Shown here: in pieces, positions 42,363 to 51,570 of the stretch
Layout of the letters: every line of letters starts with the position of its first letter
Numbering within the stretch: the stretch's first letter is position 1
NCBI GenBank assembly: GCA_009922685.1
Contig: RFVA01000010.1
Coordinates: 1-53,339, forward strand
Reading direction: 5' to 3'
DNA from: Gammaproteobacteria bacterium
GTDB lineage: Bacteria > Pseudomonadota > Gammaproteobacteria > Methylococcales > Methylococcaceae
DNA length: 53,339 nt
Program-made: the position numbers and the translations under genes
Notes under the pieces: model-generated
Told to the model about the DNA's origin: nothing
What the model saw: the letters and a program-made list of their open reading frames with translations, nothing else
The model's database searches: none

Positions 42363-42400
42363 CTCAACAACCCCCTCTTTCTGAGGGTTAGGTTGCTGAG
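42363..42400. repeat. Long imperfect inverted repeat upstream of kup
   Basis: CTCA-CAACC-CCCTC (from 42363) pairs with GAGGG-GGTTG-TGAG (to 42400) around TTTCT, with a TTA bulge and an A/C mismatch. It lies in the divergent region between the DUF4239 gene and kup, about 100 bases before the kup start. With no T run it is more likely an operator or leader element than a terminator. Confidence 0.55.
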
Positions 42401-42502
42401 CCACATACTCCTATGCTGTAATCAAATGTAACCGAAAGAGCCTGAGGATAACAGCCTCAAAGGCGTCCCATTAGCCCCCAATTAAACCGAACGAACCCCC
42501 CT

Positions 42503-44413
42503 ATGTCGGGCCATTCTGATAACGATCGACTGATCCCAACGGCCCTTGCCGCCCTTGGGATCGTTTTTGGCGATATCGGCACCAGCCCGATGTATGCGAT
42601 GAGTGAATCCCTTAAAACGCCGGGCATACCGGCAGGGGCTGAGTCGATTCTCGGGATTGTTTCATTAATCCTCTGGTCCTTATTGCTGATCGTTAGCATC
42701 AAATATCTTTTCTTTATTACCCGGGCCAACAACAAGGGCGAGGGCGGTATTTTTGCCATCGTGGCGCTTTTGAAATCTCAGGAAGCGTTCAAGGGAAAGG
42801 CGGCGGTGATCCTCACGACCTCGATCGCCATCGCCGCGGCGGCGCTTCTCTTTGCGGACAGCCTCATCACCCCTGCCCTCTCCGTCATGGCCGCGACCGA
42901 AGGGCTCAAGCCGATTGTTTCTGGTATCGATCATTGGATCATGCTGGCAAGCATCATCATCTTGATCCTCCTCTTCGCCATCCAGCGCCTCGGAACATCG
43001 GCCTTAAGCCGCCTATTTACCCCGGTCATGTTGATCTGGTTTACGGCCATCGGGCTCCTCGGACTCAAAGAGATCATTGATGCCCCTGAAATTCTTCGCG
43101 CCCTATCACCCCTTCATGCCTTTTACCTCCTTCAAGGTCTCACCTTAAATCAGGTTCTAGGGCTTCTAGGATCGATTCTCCTTGCCGTAACCGGCGCTGA
43201 AGCGATTTATGCCGATATGGGACATTTCGGAAGAAAGCCGATCAGCTTTGCCTGGTATCTCTTTGCACTCAATGGCCTCGTCTTAAATTATTTCGGCCAA
43301 GGCGCCTGGCTGCTTAAAAACCCATCGGTTGGGGACCTTGAGCACAGTCCTTTTTTTGCGATGCTGCCGATGGAACTCATCATTCCAATGGTGATCCTGG
43401 CGACACTGGCGAGCGTGATTGCGAGCCAATCGGTGATTTCAGGCATGTTCTCCTTGGCCAACCAGGCGATCCAGCTCGAATACTTGCCGCGTCTTAAGAT
43501 TTTCCAAACATCTAAGAGCCATCGGGGCCAGATCTATGTGAAGGAAATCAACACACTGCTGGCCATAGGTTGCATCCTCCTCGTTCTGATCTTTGGATCT
43601 TCCTCAGCCCTCGCCTCAGCTTATGGCTTTGCCGTTTCAGCGACGATGTTGCTGACCACGATCGCCTTCACCCTGGTCATCTATTTCCTCTGGCGATGGT
43701 CCACCATCAAGGTACTGGCCTTCTGCTGTTTTGCCGTCCCCCTGGATGGACTTTTCTTCGCGGCCACCATCACCAAACTTCCTGAAGGACACTACCTCAC
43801 CCTGATCATTGCCGTGACCGTTGCTTGGTTACTTGCAGCCTGGATTCTCGGGACTCGTTATCTGGTCGGGGTCGCCCAACGCATCGACCTGCCGATTCCA
43901 CTCTTCGTAGAGCTGGCAAACAACCGGAAGGACCTTTATCTCCAGAAACGGCCCGCCATCTTCTTTCAGCACCTCCCCTTTCCCCCCGGGGGGAGCGAAA
44001 TCGCCCCAACGGCGCTTTTAAGGCAGGTCCAGTTGACCTCGATGCTCTATCAACCCACGGTCATCGTTGATTTCATGGCCGCGGATACCCCGCGTATCAA
44101 CGATAACGCTCGAATAACCGCGAAAGACTATGAGAGGGATATTCACTTACTGTCGGTCGCTCACGGCTTTGCCGAAGGCATCTCAATCCATGCGGTCATT
44201 CTTTACGGACAAGAAAGAGGCTGGTGGAAGGAGGCCTCGGAGATCGTCTATTTCTCTGGACGAGAAGATCTCCGTGCTGGAAGCAGCCCTCGGCTCCCCT
44301 TATGGATCAGGTGGCCCTTTGTATGGCTTCACCGCTACGACCGCAGTCTGCCTTCCACCCTAAAGCTTCCGGCGTTGAATTATGTCGAACTCGGGTTGCC
44401 GATCGACCTTTGA
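42503..44413 (+). CDS. kup: Low-affinity potassium transporter Kup
   Basis: Kup is an inner-membrane K+/H+ symporter. The 636-residue protein is of normal length. The N-terminal half has about 12 helices beginning AALGIVFGDIGTSPMYAM, the KUP signature, and includes VTGAEAIYADMGHFG and NYFGQGAWLL. The last 150 residues form the cytoplasmic domain. It is divergent from a DUF4239 protein that is itself a candidate ion channel. No damage is visible. No strong Shine-Dalgarno sequence is seen. Confidence 0.95.
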   Translation: MSGHSDNDRLIPTALAALGIVFGDIGTSPMYAMSESLKTPGIPAGAESILGIVSLILWSLLLIVSIKYLFFITRANNKGEGGIFAIVALLKSQEAFKGKAAVILTTSIAIAAAALLFADSLITPALSVMAATEGLKPIVSGIDHWIMLASIIILILLFAIQRLGTSALSRLFTPVMLIWFTAIGLLGLKEIIDAPEILRALSPLHAFYLLQGLTLNQVLGLLGSILLAVTGAEAIYADMGHFGRKPISFAWYLFALNGLVLNYFGQGAWLLKNPSVGDLEHSPFFAMLPMELIIPMVILATLASVIASQSVISGMFSLANQAIQLEYLPRLKIFQTSKSHRGQIYVKEINTLLAIGCILLVLIFGSSSALASAYGFAVSATMLLTTIAFTLVIYFLWRWSTIKVLAFCCFAVPLDGLFFAATITKLPEGHYLTLIIAVTVAWLLAAWILGTRYLVGVAQRIDLPIPLFVELANNRKDLYLQKRPAIFFQHLPFPPGGSEIAPTALLRQVQLTSMLYQPTVIVDFMAADTPRINDNARITAKDYERDIHLLSVAHGFAEGISIHAVILYGQERGWWKEASEIVYFSGREDLRAGSSPRLPLWIRWPFVWLHRYDRSLPSTLKLPALNYVELGLPIDL

Positions 44414-44437
44414 TCCGTTGATCAAACCATCAGAGAA

Positions 44438-46084
44438 TCAAGGGCTATCGATCACGACGTCTTCCATCGAATCGTCCGTCTGATCGCCATCAGACTGGCT
44501 TTTCAATAAGATCGCAAAACGATGGATCAACCAGATCAGTCGCTCCAAAAGACTCGTCGCCGCCAGCAATCGCCGACAACTCTCGACCCCAAGGCTTCCC
44601 TGACTTCGGGCAATGCTCTCTCGTAAGTTTTTCATTACGCCCTCTCGATCAGAGGTCAACGTCAGCAGCAGTTGGAAGTCTTGAGAAGAGGCCTCTAAGG
44701 CATCATCGAGAATCATCAAAATGGTCACCAAGCCTTCGACCAGGCTCCCCCGAAGTGCCTCCGCCTCCGGCTCTAAAAAACCACTGCGCAGTTCTTGAAG
44801 TAAGGTATTGGTCCCCTCTTGGAGATGGAACAAGAGTTCATTACGCGAATGCGCGGCCATGATCCGCTCTAGGGTCGCGTGGGATTGGGGAAGGCCCATG
44901 AGACGATCAATAAATCGCTGACATTCACCGCCGATACTGGCACACGCTTGATGAAGCTCCTTGCCTACATAAAGCGTTCCTTCCACCTCGTCTGGCCTGA
45001 GTTCATCCAGAAGCCGGGGCAATAAATGGACCAGTCGGGCCTGCTCTTTTTCCACCAAATCCAAGGCGGTTTCTCCCTCCTCCAGTGCCTGGTCATAGAG
45101 ATAAACCGGTTTCGCCAGGTTTTCCATGGCGCTCTGAGGGCAAACCTTGACCACGAAGGCCTCAAGAGCGCCTCCAAAAATAGCCGAGCCTAAGGCCGAT
45201 AGAATCTGTAAAAGTAAAAAAACCAAGGCCACCTTATGCGGCAGGTCCGCCCCAAAAGAATCGATGAAGGCCATCAGGCCGGGTACCTGAGCGATCACCT
45301 CAATCAACAGCGCCGGCAGCAGAATCAAAACACCGAGGGATTTGACTAATAACTGGGTTAAGGCCAACTGCCGACCTGTGGCCGTCAGATTACCGGCTAA
45401 TAAATAAGTCCCAAAACCAGATCCAAGATTGGAGCCAAGAACAATCATCAGCGTCTGATCTAGATTTAAGATACCCGCCGAGGTCATGGTGACCGCCAGC
45501 GATGACATCATCGAAGAGGACTGAATCAAGAGGGTCAAAGCCACCCCCGCGATAAAAGGGATCGTCAAAGAACCCTCCGAAAACCGAATGAAGGCATGAA
45601 CCCAATCAAGGTCCTTGAGGGGAAGAGCACCCATCTTGATCAGCCACAGCCCCAAGAAGAGCGTGCCGACACCATAAAGGGCGCCTAAGACATGGCGAAA
45701 GCGGTCATCATCCGTGAGCCCCAAATAATGGCAAAACCCAACGACGCCAAGGAGGTACAACACCATGAAATGAATATCGAGGGTCGCCATAAAAACCAAC
45801 AGAGAGGTCCCGACATTCGACCAAGCCACAATAGGGATTGACCGCCGAAGATTGGTCAAACCGCTGGTCACCATGGAAACGACGATGAAGGTCACCGCAT
45901 TGGAGCTTTGAGTGAGAATGCCGGCGAAAATCCCGATAATGGCGGAACTGAAGGGGTGACCGGTGGCTTTGGCAACCATGCCACGGAAACGCCGCCCCGT
46001 CATTTGCTTCATGTTGGATCCGATACCCCGGACACCAATGAAGAAGAGCCCTAAGCCTGCAAAAATGTCCGAGATGATTTCCAT
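44438..46084 (-). CDS. Na+/phosphate cotransporter with PhoU-like C-terminal domain
   Basis: The 548-residue protein joins a NptA-type membrane domain (about 1-310) and a helical PhoU-like domain (about 340-535). The two inverted repeats carry the QSS signatures ILTQSSNAVTF (59-61) and LLIQSSSMMSS. GLGLFFIGVRGIGSNMK starts the domain. It imports or exports phosphate using Na+, and PhoU-like tails may gate it. It lies six bases downstream of the orphan sensor gene on the same strand, and the exchanger gene is upstream of that, so one operon is likely. Confidence 0.92.
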   Translation of the reverse strand: MEIISDIFAGLGLFFIGVRGIGSNMKQMTGRRFRGMVAKATGHPFSSAIIGIFAGILTQSSNAVTFIVVSMVTSGLTNLRRSIPIVAWSNVGTSLLVFMATLDIHFMVLYLLGVVGFCHYLGLTDDDRFRHVLGALYGVGTLFLGLWLIKMGALPLKDLDWVHAFIRFSEGSLTIPFIAGVALTLLIQSSSMMSSLAVTMTSAGILNLDQTLMIVLGSNLGSGFGTYLLAGNLTATGRQLALTQLLVKSLGVLILLPALLIEVIAQVPGLMAFIDSFGADLPHKVALVFLLLQILSALGSAIFGGALEAFVVKVCPQSAMENLAKPVYLYDQALEEGETALDLVEKEQARLVHLLPRLLDELRPDEVEGTLYVGKELHQACASIGGECQRFIDRLMGLPQSHATLERIMAAHSRNELLFHLQEGTNTLLQELRSGFLEPEAEALRGSLVEGLVTILMILDDALEASSQDFQLLLTLTSDREGVMKNLRESIARSQGSLGVESCRRLLAATSLLERLIWLIHRFAILLKSQSDGDQTDDSMEDVVIDSP

Positions 46085-46090
46085 AAAACC

Positions 46091-46771
46091 TTAGCGGGAA
46101 GACGATTGGCGAAACCAAAGCAAGAGAACCAAGACCAACACCACACCGAAGGCCATAATCCCCAAATTAAAACGCTCCAACTGCTGATATCGCTCAAGGT
46201 CCTCCTTATCCTTGGCCTCTTTGAGGAGGGCATAACGTTGGTTGATATCGGCCGTATAGGTATCAAGTCGCTCCGTGAAAGCGCGGTCTATTCCGCGCAA
46301 TTCATGGTCTATCTGTTCAGCCTCTCGATGGCTCAGCAATCTCCGATCACCAAGCGCCCCAAGGTAACGCTCCACCAGCCCCGCGTGCTCTAAGATCATC
46401 TGATCGACATCTGCCCGCTGGCCTTGGGGTTCGATCTCAGAAAGTCGCCTCAGCATCGTCCCCACTTGATCATTTTGGAGATGAAACGCATCAGAATAGG
46501 TCTTGAAATCTTCCGCTTTGGAGCCTCTTAAAAGAATATCCTTCCATTCTTGAACTTGACGCTTAAAGGCAATCGTCGCCTTGGAGGCGGTCGATGCCGC
46601 TTGAAACAATTCATCGACCTTGATTTGATCAGCGGCGTGATGCTCGGCCACGTAGAAAAGCCCGAAGATCGCTCCCCGGCCACCGAGAATAAAGAGCATC
46701 AACAGGACACCCCCCATCGCAATGAAGGCTCGTCTTCTCCCCGTAAAAAAGGTTTGATTTTCCTGGTTCAT
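46091..46771 (-). CDS. Orphan membrane sensor (four-helix-bundle type) beside a phosphate transporter
   Basis: The start at 46771 is chosen because AGGAAA lies seven bases before the ATG. The 226-residue protein has a membrane helix (about 13-42), a periplasmic helical domain (about 45-195, with QVQEWKDILLRG and DRRLLSHREAEQ) and a second helix (about 200-220) ending in a short basic tail. This is the sensory half of a chemoreceptor or histidine kinase. The ligand-domain pattern QxWKDILLRG is like that of chemoreceptor ligand domains, but no HAMP or output domain follows. It precedes the Na/Pi cotransporter gene by six bases and probably partners it. Confidence 0.75.
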   Translation of the reverse strand: MNQENQTFFTGRRRAFIAMGGVLLMLFILGGRGAIFGLFYVAEHHAADQIKVDELFQAASTASKATIAFKRQVQEWKDILLRGSKAEDFKTYSDAFHLQNDQVGTMLRRLSEIEPQGQRADVDQMILEHAGLVERYLGALGDRRLLSHREAEQIDHELRGIDRAFTERLDTYTADINQRYALLKEAKDKEDLERYQQLERFNLGIMAFGVVLVLVLLLWFRQSSSR

Positions 46772-46831
46772 AGGTTTCCTTTCAATAAGAACGATAGGTT
46801 CTTTTAAGGGGCTTCGAAGATCCAACAGCCA

Positions 46832-47878
46832 CTAGGGTTGATAATAAAATCCAACGCCGAGCATCAAATAAATCGCGATCAGCTTAATCCCTGCCATCCA
46901 GCGAACAGACCCGACACTCAGGGTGTTGTTGATGGCCACCACGGCCAAAATGATGGCAACCACCTGAAATTGGCCAAATAAAAGATTCATTGGCTGACCC
47001 ATCACTAACCCTGCAAAAACCAGGATTGGGGCGGCTAGAAGCGCCGTTTGGATGCTCGAACCAATCGATGAGGCCAAGGCGACATCCAATTGATTTTTTC
47101 GAGCAAACCGGACGGCATTAATGAGTTCTGCCGCCCCACCAATCGGGGCGAGAAGAAAAATGCCGGTGAAGGTCGCTGAGAAACCCATGGTACTGGCGGC
47201 AGGATCGAGAACCTCCGTCAAGACTTCACTCATGACAGAAAGAAGGGCAGCCAGAACCAGCAACCACCCGATTGCGGCCTTTAAACTCGCCTTTTTTTCC
47301 TTCGAGGGATGCTGCAGCGATTCCATCTTCCATTCGGGATCCTCCTGAGGCACGATCACCTGGGTGAGCGTAAAGAGGACACTTAAGCCATAGACCGCCA
47401 AAAGGATGATGGAAATCTCAAGGCTGATTTCGCGTTCGGTTTCTGTGCTGAAAGAAAAAATGGCGGGAATGATCAATCCCATAATGGCCAGCAACATGAG
47501 TCCGCCAAAGAAATGTGTCGTGTCCGGATCAAATTTGAGGCCGCCTTTCATCCTTCGAGTCCCAAGGAGAATAGCAAGGCCGACCCCCAGCAGAATATTA
47601 CCGACGATGGCACCTGTAATGGAGGCTTTAACCACATCGATCAGTCCATGGCGCAAAGCAAAAATCCCGATAATCAGATCGGGTAATGTTCCCATGGACG
47701 CGATCAATAACCCTCCTGTTGCGGATCCCAGATAGCTCGCAAGATCCTCTGTGACATCGCCTAAGTATTGGGCGAGCGGAATGATCGCTAAGGCGGAAAC
47801 CAAAAACACTACAACAGGGTCAGCATGAAGGAAAGCTAGACCAATCCCAACAGGAATACACAGGAGGAGCCACTTCAC
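46832..47878 (-). CDS. Calcium/cation:proton exchanger (CAX/CaCA family)
   Basis: An inner-membrane exchanger of 348 residues with about 11 helices. The two alpha repeats are visible as MGTLPDLIIGIFALRHG...GAIVGNILLGVG and GGAAELINAVRFARKNQ...SSIGSSIQTALLAAP (pieces quoted). They carry the acidic residues (Asp in LPDL, Glu in AAEL) that bind the cation. TLPDLI in place of the more usual NATELI is a modest variant, so ion choice (Ca2+ most likely) is inferred. It is the first gene of the exchanger-sensor-phosphate transporter group, about 60 bases before the sensor gene. Confidence 0.9.
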   Translation of the reverse strand: MKWLLLCIPVGIGLAFLHADPVVVFLVSALAIIPLAQYLGDVTEDLASYLGSATGGLLIASMGTLPDLIIGIFALRHGLIDVVKASITGAIVGNILLGVGLAILLGTRRMKGGLKFDPDTTHFFGGLMLLAIMGLIIPAIFSFSTETEREISLEISIILLAVYGLSVLFTLTQVIVPQEDPEWKMESLQHPSKEKKASLKAAIGWLLVLAALLSVMSEVLTEVLDPAASTMGFSATFTGIFLLAPIGGAAELINAVRFARKNQLDVALASSIGSSIQTALLAAPILVFAGLVMGQPMNLLFGQFQVVAIILAVVAINNTLSVGSVRWMAGIKLIAIYLMLGVGFYYQP

Positions 47879-47966
47879 CCATTACCCCCGCAAAAAAACC
47901 CGTGGTTGGGTTAAGAAATAACAAAAAATCATTACACTACCAATTTAAGCCTTTGACGATGAAAGC

Positions 47967-48125
47967 ATGAAGTCTTCTTTTTTTTTAATAAAACGCGGGG
48001 CCCTCATCACTTTCCTTATCACCAGCCTTTGGATCTTATCAGCCTGCGGCGGGGGCGGCCCTTCCCATCGATCAGGCGCCCAGCCGAGCTGGTCGTGTGG
48101 GAGCTGCTCCTGCAGGGCCTGCTGA
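47967..48125 (+). CDS. Tiny Cys-rich lipoprotein (52 aa), possibly truncated
   Basis: An ATG at 47967 opens a 52-residue frame with a good lipoprotein signal: a basic start with hydrophobic core, then ILSAC (Cys27), followed by GGGG. The tail ends WSCGSCSCRAC with four more Cys. A possible promoter lies upstream (TTAAGA, 16 bases, TACACT at about 47934). The ribosome site is weak (GATGAAAG). It lies between the divergent exchanger gene and the convergent end of pta. The Cys-rich tail may be out-of-frame read-through of a lost longer gene. It could also be real. Confidence 0.45.
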   Translation: MKSSFFLIKRGALITFLITSLWILSACGGGGPSHRSGAQPSWSCGSCSCRAC

Positions 48126-48148
48126 AGCATCCCTCAAAGATCGAGACC

Positions 48149-50242
48149 TCATCCCTGCGACTGGATAGCGGTAATGATGACGGTATTAATGATGTCATCC
48201 ACCGTGCAGCCACGACTGAGATCATTGACCGGCTTTTTAAGCCCTTGAAGGATCGGTCCTATGGCCAGCGCCCCAGTCTCACGCTGCACCGCCTTATAGG
48301 TATTATTGCCGGTATTAAGGTCCGGGAAAATAAGAACATTCGCGTGACCCGCCACCAAGGAACCCGGCATCTTCAAGGCCGCGACCCCTTCATCGACCGC
48401 CGCATCATATTGAATAGGCCCTTCAAGGGGTAAACTCTGATCGCGTTCCCGGGCCAATCGGACCGCCTCACGAACCTTGTCAACCTCCTCGCCCGTGCCT
48501 GAGGCGCCGGTTGAATAGGATAAGAGCGCGACGCGGGGCTCAAGACCAAAGAGCCTCGCCGTCGCCGCCGCGCTGAGGGCAATTTCGGCAAGTTCAGAGG
48601 CCGTGGGATCAGGATTGACGGCACAATCGCCATACACCAAGACACCCTCTTGAAGACACATAAAAAAGACCGAAGAAACAAGGCTGAAACCAGGCCGTGT
48701 CTTGATGAACTGGAGAGCGGGCCTAATCGTATGTTGGGTGGTGTGACAAGCGCCTGAAACCATCCCATCCGCCTCTCCCAGATGGACCATCATGGTCCCG
48801 AAATAGGAGATATCCAAGAGGGTTTCCCGGGCTGCATCTAAGGTGACCCCTTTCGCCTTCCGCAGTTCGAAATAGGTCTTTGCATACCGCTCAAGGTCCG
48901 GGCTCTTGGAAGGATCGATCAGGGTCACTCGCTTAAGGTCAAGGAGAATCCCATGGTCGTTGAGCACGCGCTCAATGGCTCTTGGGTTTCCAAGAAGTGT
49001 CAGATCGACCACATCCCGCTCCAAGAGATGCGCCGCAGCTTTCAGTATTCTCGGCTCATCCCCTTCAGGCAACACAATATGTCGCCGCTGTGCTCGCGCC
49101 TTCAACATCAAATCGTAGGTAAACATCCTTGGCGTGATGCCCTTAGAACTGGTCGCGGCAAACGCAGGCAGAAGTCGATCCACCCCGATATGACGCTCAA
49201 AAAGTCGCAATGCCTGTTGAACCTTTTCAGGATCTTTCCGGCGGATGTCCGCATGGAGATGCTCAAGCCGAGCAGCCACTTGATAGGTATCCTCCGCTAT
49301 TTGAAGCATCGGCAGGCTCTGGCCTAACCCCTCAATCAACTGCAACATCTCGGGGGCCGGAGGAATTCCTGAAGTCAAAATAAGTCCCGCTAGGCGCGGA
49401 TAGTGGATTGATTGATCCGCCTGAACCATCCCAACCAGAAGATCGGTTCGATCACCGGTCGTCAGGACCAGATAGCCCGGCTTGAGCCTTGAGAGAAGAT
49501 TCTCAAGATACATCTCACCAACGAGGTGACCTTCGACCAGGCCATCGAGGCGTTCTTCGCCAAAAAGAACGGTCGCCCCCAGCTGCTCTTTGACCTGCCC
49601 AAGGGTCGGTGATGCAAGGATAGGATCCTTTGGAAATACCGCGGTCAGGACATGGCCCTCTTGATAGGTTTCTGCCAGTTGCCGCTTGGCCTCATCAAGA
49701 TCCTCGGGGGCCACCTTATTGAAGAACACCCCACGCACGGTACATTTTTTTTCGGCAAAAGCATCGACGGCGATCTGAAGAGACTCCATCGCCTTCTGAA
49801 GACTCTGACCATCTCCGCGTCCAACCACGACTAAGTCCGCCGAGAGATTTCGGGCGATAAAGGCATTGAGGTCGATATCAAGCGCTGAATGGGCGCCCCG
49901 AAAGTCGGTCCCCTGGATCAAGATAAAGTCGCAATGGGTCTCAAGATATTTATAACGCTCGATAATGCGCTCACTAACGGCATCCTCATCTTGAGCGCCG
50001 AGAAGCGCCTCAAGCTCCCAAGAGTGGAAGGCAAAAGAGTCCTCATAAGATTGCTCAAGCTCAAACTGCCGAAGAATCAATTCAATATCTTCATCCCGTT
50101 TACCCGCAGCGACGCTGCCGAGAATTGGCTTAAAAAAACCCACCTTGGCGGTTTCCCTAAGAGCAAGGCTCATCATCCCAAGGATCACCAGAACCTTGCC
50201 GCTCTCAGGGCCCATACCGGTGACATAGACCGCCTTACTCAT
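48149..50242 (-). CDS. pta: Phosphate acetyltransferase
   Basis: Pta interconverts acetyl-CoA and acetyl phosphate in the cytosol. The 697-residue protein has the long three-domain form: a BioD-like P-loop-type domain (about 1-240), a DRTGG domain (about 250-330) and the catalytic PTA domain (about 370-697), with MVSGACHTT, SYSTGASGTG and VFPDLNTGN-like IFPDLNTGNN. Length is close to E. coli Pta. It overlaps ackA by four bases, and the order ackA-pta matches a common operon. All expected motifs are there. Confidence 0.94.
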   Translation of the reverse strand: MSKAVYVTGMGPESGKVLVILGMMSLALRETAKVGFFKPILGSVAAGKRDEDIELILRQFELEQSYEDSFAFHSWELEALLGAQDEDAVSERIIERYKYLETHCDFILIQGTDFRGAHSALDIDLNAFIARNLSADLVVVGRGDGQSLQKAMESLQIAVDAFAEKKCTVRGVFFNKVAPEDLDEAKRQLAETYQEGHVLTAVFPKDPILASPTLGQVKEQLGATVLFGEERLDGLVEGHLVGEMYLENLLSRLKPGYLVLTTGDRTDLLVGMVQADQSIHYPRLAGLILTSGIPPAPEMLQLIEGLGQSLPMLQIAEDTYQVAARLEHLHADIRRKDPEKVQQALRLFERHIGVDRLLPAFAATSSKGITPRMFTYDLMLKARAQRRHIVLPEGDEPRILKAAAHLLERDVVDLTLLGNPRAIERVLNDHGILLDLKRVTLIDPSKSPDLERYAKTYFELRKAKGVTLDAARETLLDISYFGTMMVHLGEADGMVSGACHTTQHTIRPALQFIKTRPGFSLVSSVFFMCLQEGVLVYGDCAVNPDPTASELAEIALSAAATARLFGLEPRVALLSYSTGASGTGEEVDKVREAVRLARERDQSLPLEGPIQYDAAVDEGVAALKMPGSLVAGHANVLIFPDLNTGNNTYKAVQRETGALAIGPILQGLKKPVNDLSRGCTVDDIINTVIITAIQSQG

Positions 50243-51402
50243 ATCGAACTTCCGAGGACTTCATTGAGGGCCTGACGGGCGATTTCGCCCTCTTCATCGG
50301 TTGGGACCACCATAATCGGAACATCAGAACTTGCCGCGTGGATATTCAAAATGCCCCCTCGTGGGGATTTATTGCGCGCTTCATCCAGCACAATGCCCAG
50401 ATGATCAAGCTCACGACAGGCCATACTTCTCACAGAAACCGCATGTTCTCCCACTCCCCCGGTAAAGACCAGGGCATCAAGCTCAGGCAGGGCGGCTCGA
50501 TAAGCGCCAATATAATGACGAAGACGATGAACGTAGATGTCGAGCGCCAGGTGAGCCGCCACATCCCCTTCACCCGTCCTTAGAAGGATATCCCGCATAT
50601 CATTCGTTCCAGCGATGCCTTTAAGACCACTCGCCTGATTTAGAAGATGATCCATCTCCTTGAGGCTCAAATGGGCGTGTTCCATCCAATAAAAAATGCT
50701 GCCAGGATCAAGATCACCCGAGCGGGTCCCCATCACCAGACCGGCTAATGGCGTCATACCCATGGAGGTATCGATGCTGCGGCCTCCCTGAATGGCGCAA
50801 GCACTGGCGCCATTCCCGAGATGCAACACAATAAGATTCAAGCGTTCCTTAGGGCGATCAAGAAATGCCGCGACTTGATGGGTGACGGATGCAAAAGACG
50901 TCCCGTGAAAGCCGTAACGCCGAATGCCGTAGCGCCGATAGGCCTCATCGGGGATGGCATAACGAAAGGCGGAAGCGGAGAGTGTTTGGTGAAACGCGGT
51001 ATCAAAGACCGCCACCTGAGGGAGCTCTGGCCACCGCTTAAGGCAGGCATTAATCCCCAGAAGGTTGGGTGGATTATGCAACGGTGCTAACGGTGTCGCC
51101 GCGTTAATGGCCTCAAGGACCTTGGGTGTAATTCGGGCCGCCTGATGAAAGGCCTCACCGCCATGGACCACGCGATGGCCAATGGTGATAAGACCTTGAG
51201 GGGGAAGATATCCGCCCCTTTCAAGCTCAGCCACTAGAAGATCAATGGCGGCCTGATGGTCTCTCGCTTGAGCGCCCTCTTCGCCAATTCGCTCCACCCG
51301 TCCCGAGATCAGAACCATCAGGTGACCTGAAGGCTGTCGTTCGAAAAGTCGGTATTTAACGGATGAACTGCCGGAGTTCAAGACCAGGATTCGTGGGTCC
51401 AT
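50239..51402 (-). CDS. ackA: Acetate kinase
   Basis: AckA makes acetate and ATP from acetyl phosphate. The ATG at 51402 is chosen because AGGA lies seven to ten bases upstream and the protein then starts DPRILVLNSGSSSVK, the ASKHA phosphate loop. It has 387 residues. HRVVHGGE, GFHGTSFASV, HLGNGASA (His-Leu-Gly-Asn) and FTGGVGEH are all present. It is the first gene of the ackA-pta pair. Its upstream neighbour is a divergent deleted uppP. Confidence 0.95.
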   Translation of the reverse strand: MDPRILVLNSGSSSVKYRLFERQPSGHLMVLISGRVERIGEEGAQARDHQAAIDLLVAELERGGYLPPQGLITIGHRVVHGGEAFHQAARITPKVLEAINAATPLAPLHNPPNLLGINACLKRWPELPQVAVFDTAFHQTLSASAFRYAIPDEAYRRYGIRRYGFHGTSFASVTHQVAAFLDRPKERLNLIVLHLGNGASACAIQGGRSIDTSMGMTPLAGLVMGTRSGDLDPGSIFYWMEHAHLSLKEMDHLLNQASGLKGIAGTNDMRDILLRTGEGDVAAHLALDIYVHRLRHYIGAYRAALPELDALVFTGGVGEHAVSVRSMACRELDHLGIVLDEARNKSPRGGILNIHAASSDVPIMVVPTDEEGEIARQALNEVLGSSI

Positions 51403-51570
51403 GAAAATGTCCTGACGAGGGGTATCTTTCAAGACTATCACAGCACGAATACCCCATCATGACAGCGATTTCGGCCTTCATTGGGGACTCGTTGCCCTGA
51501 CTCTGGCACAATAGGGCACCCCTGTCTGTGATGACAGCGAGCCGATGAATCAATCTAACCCGCGTCTTTT

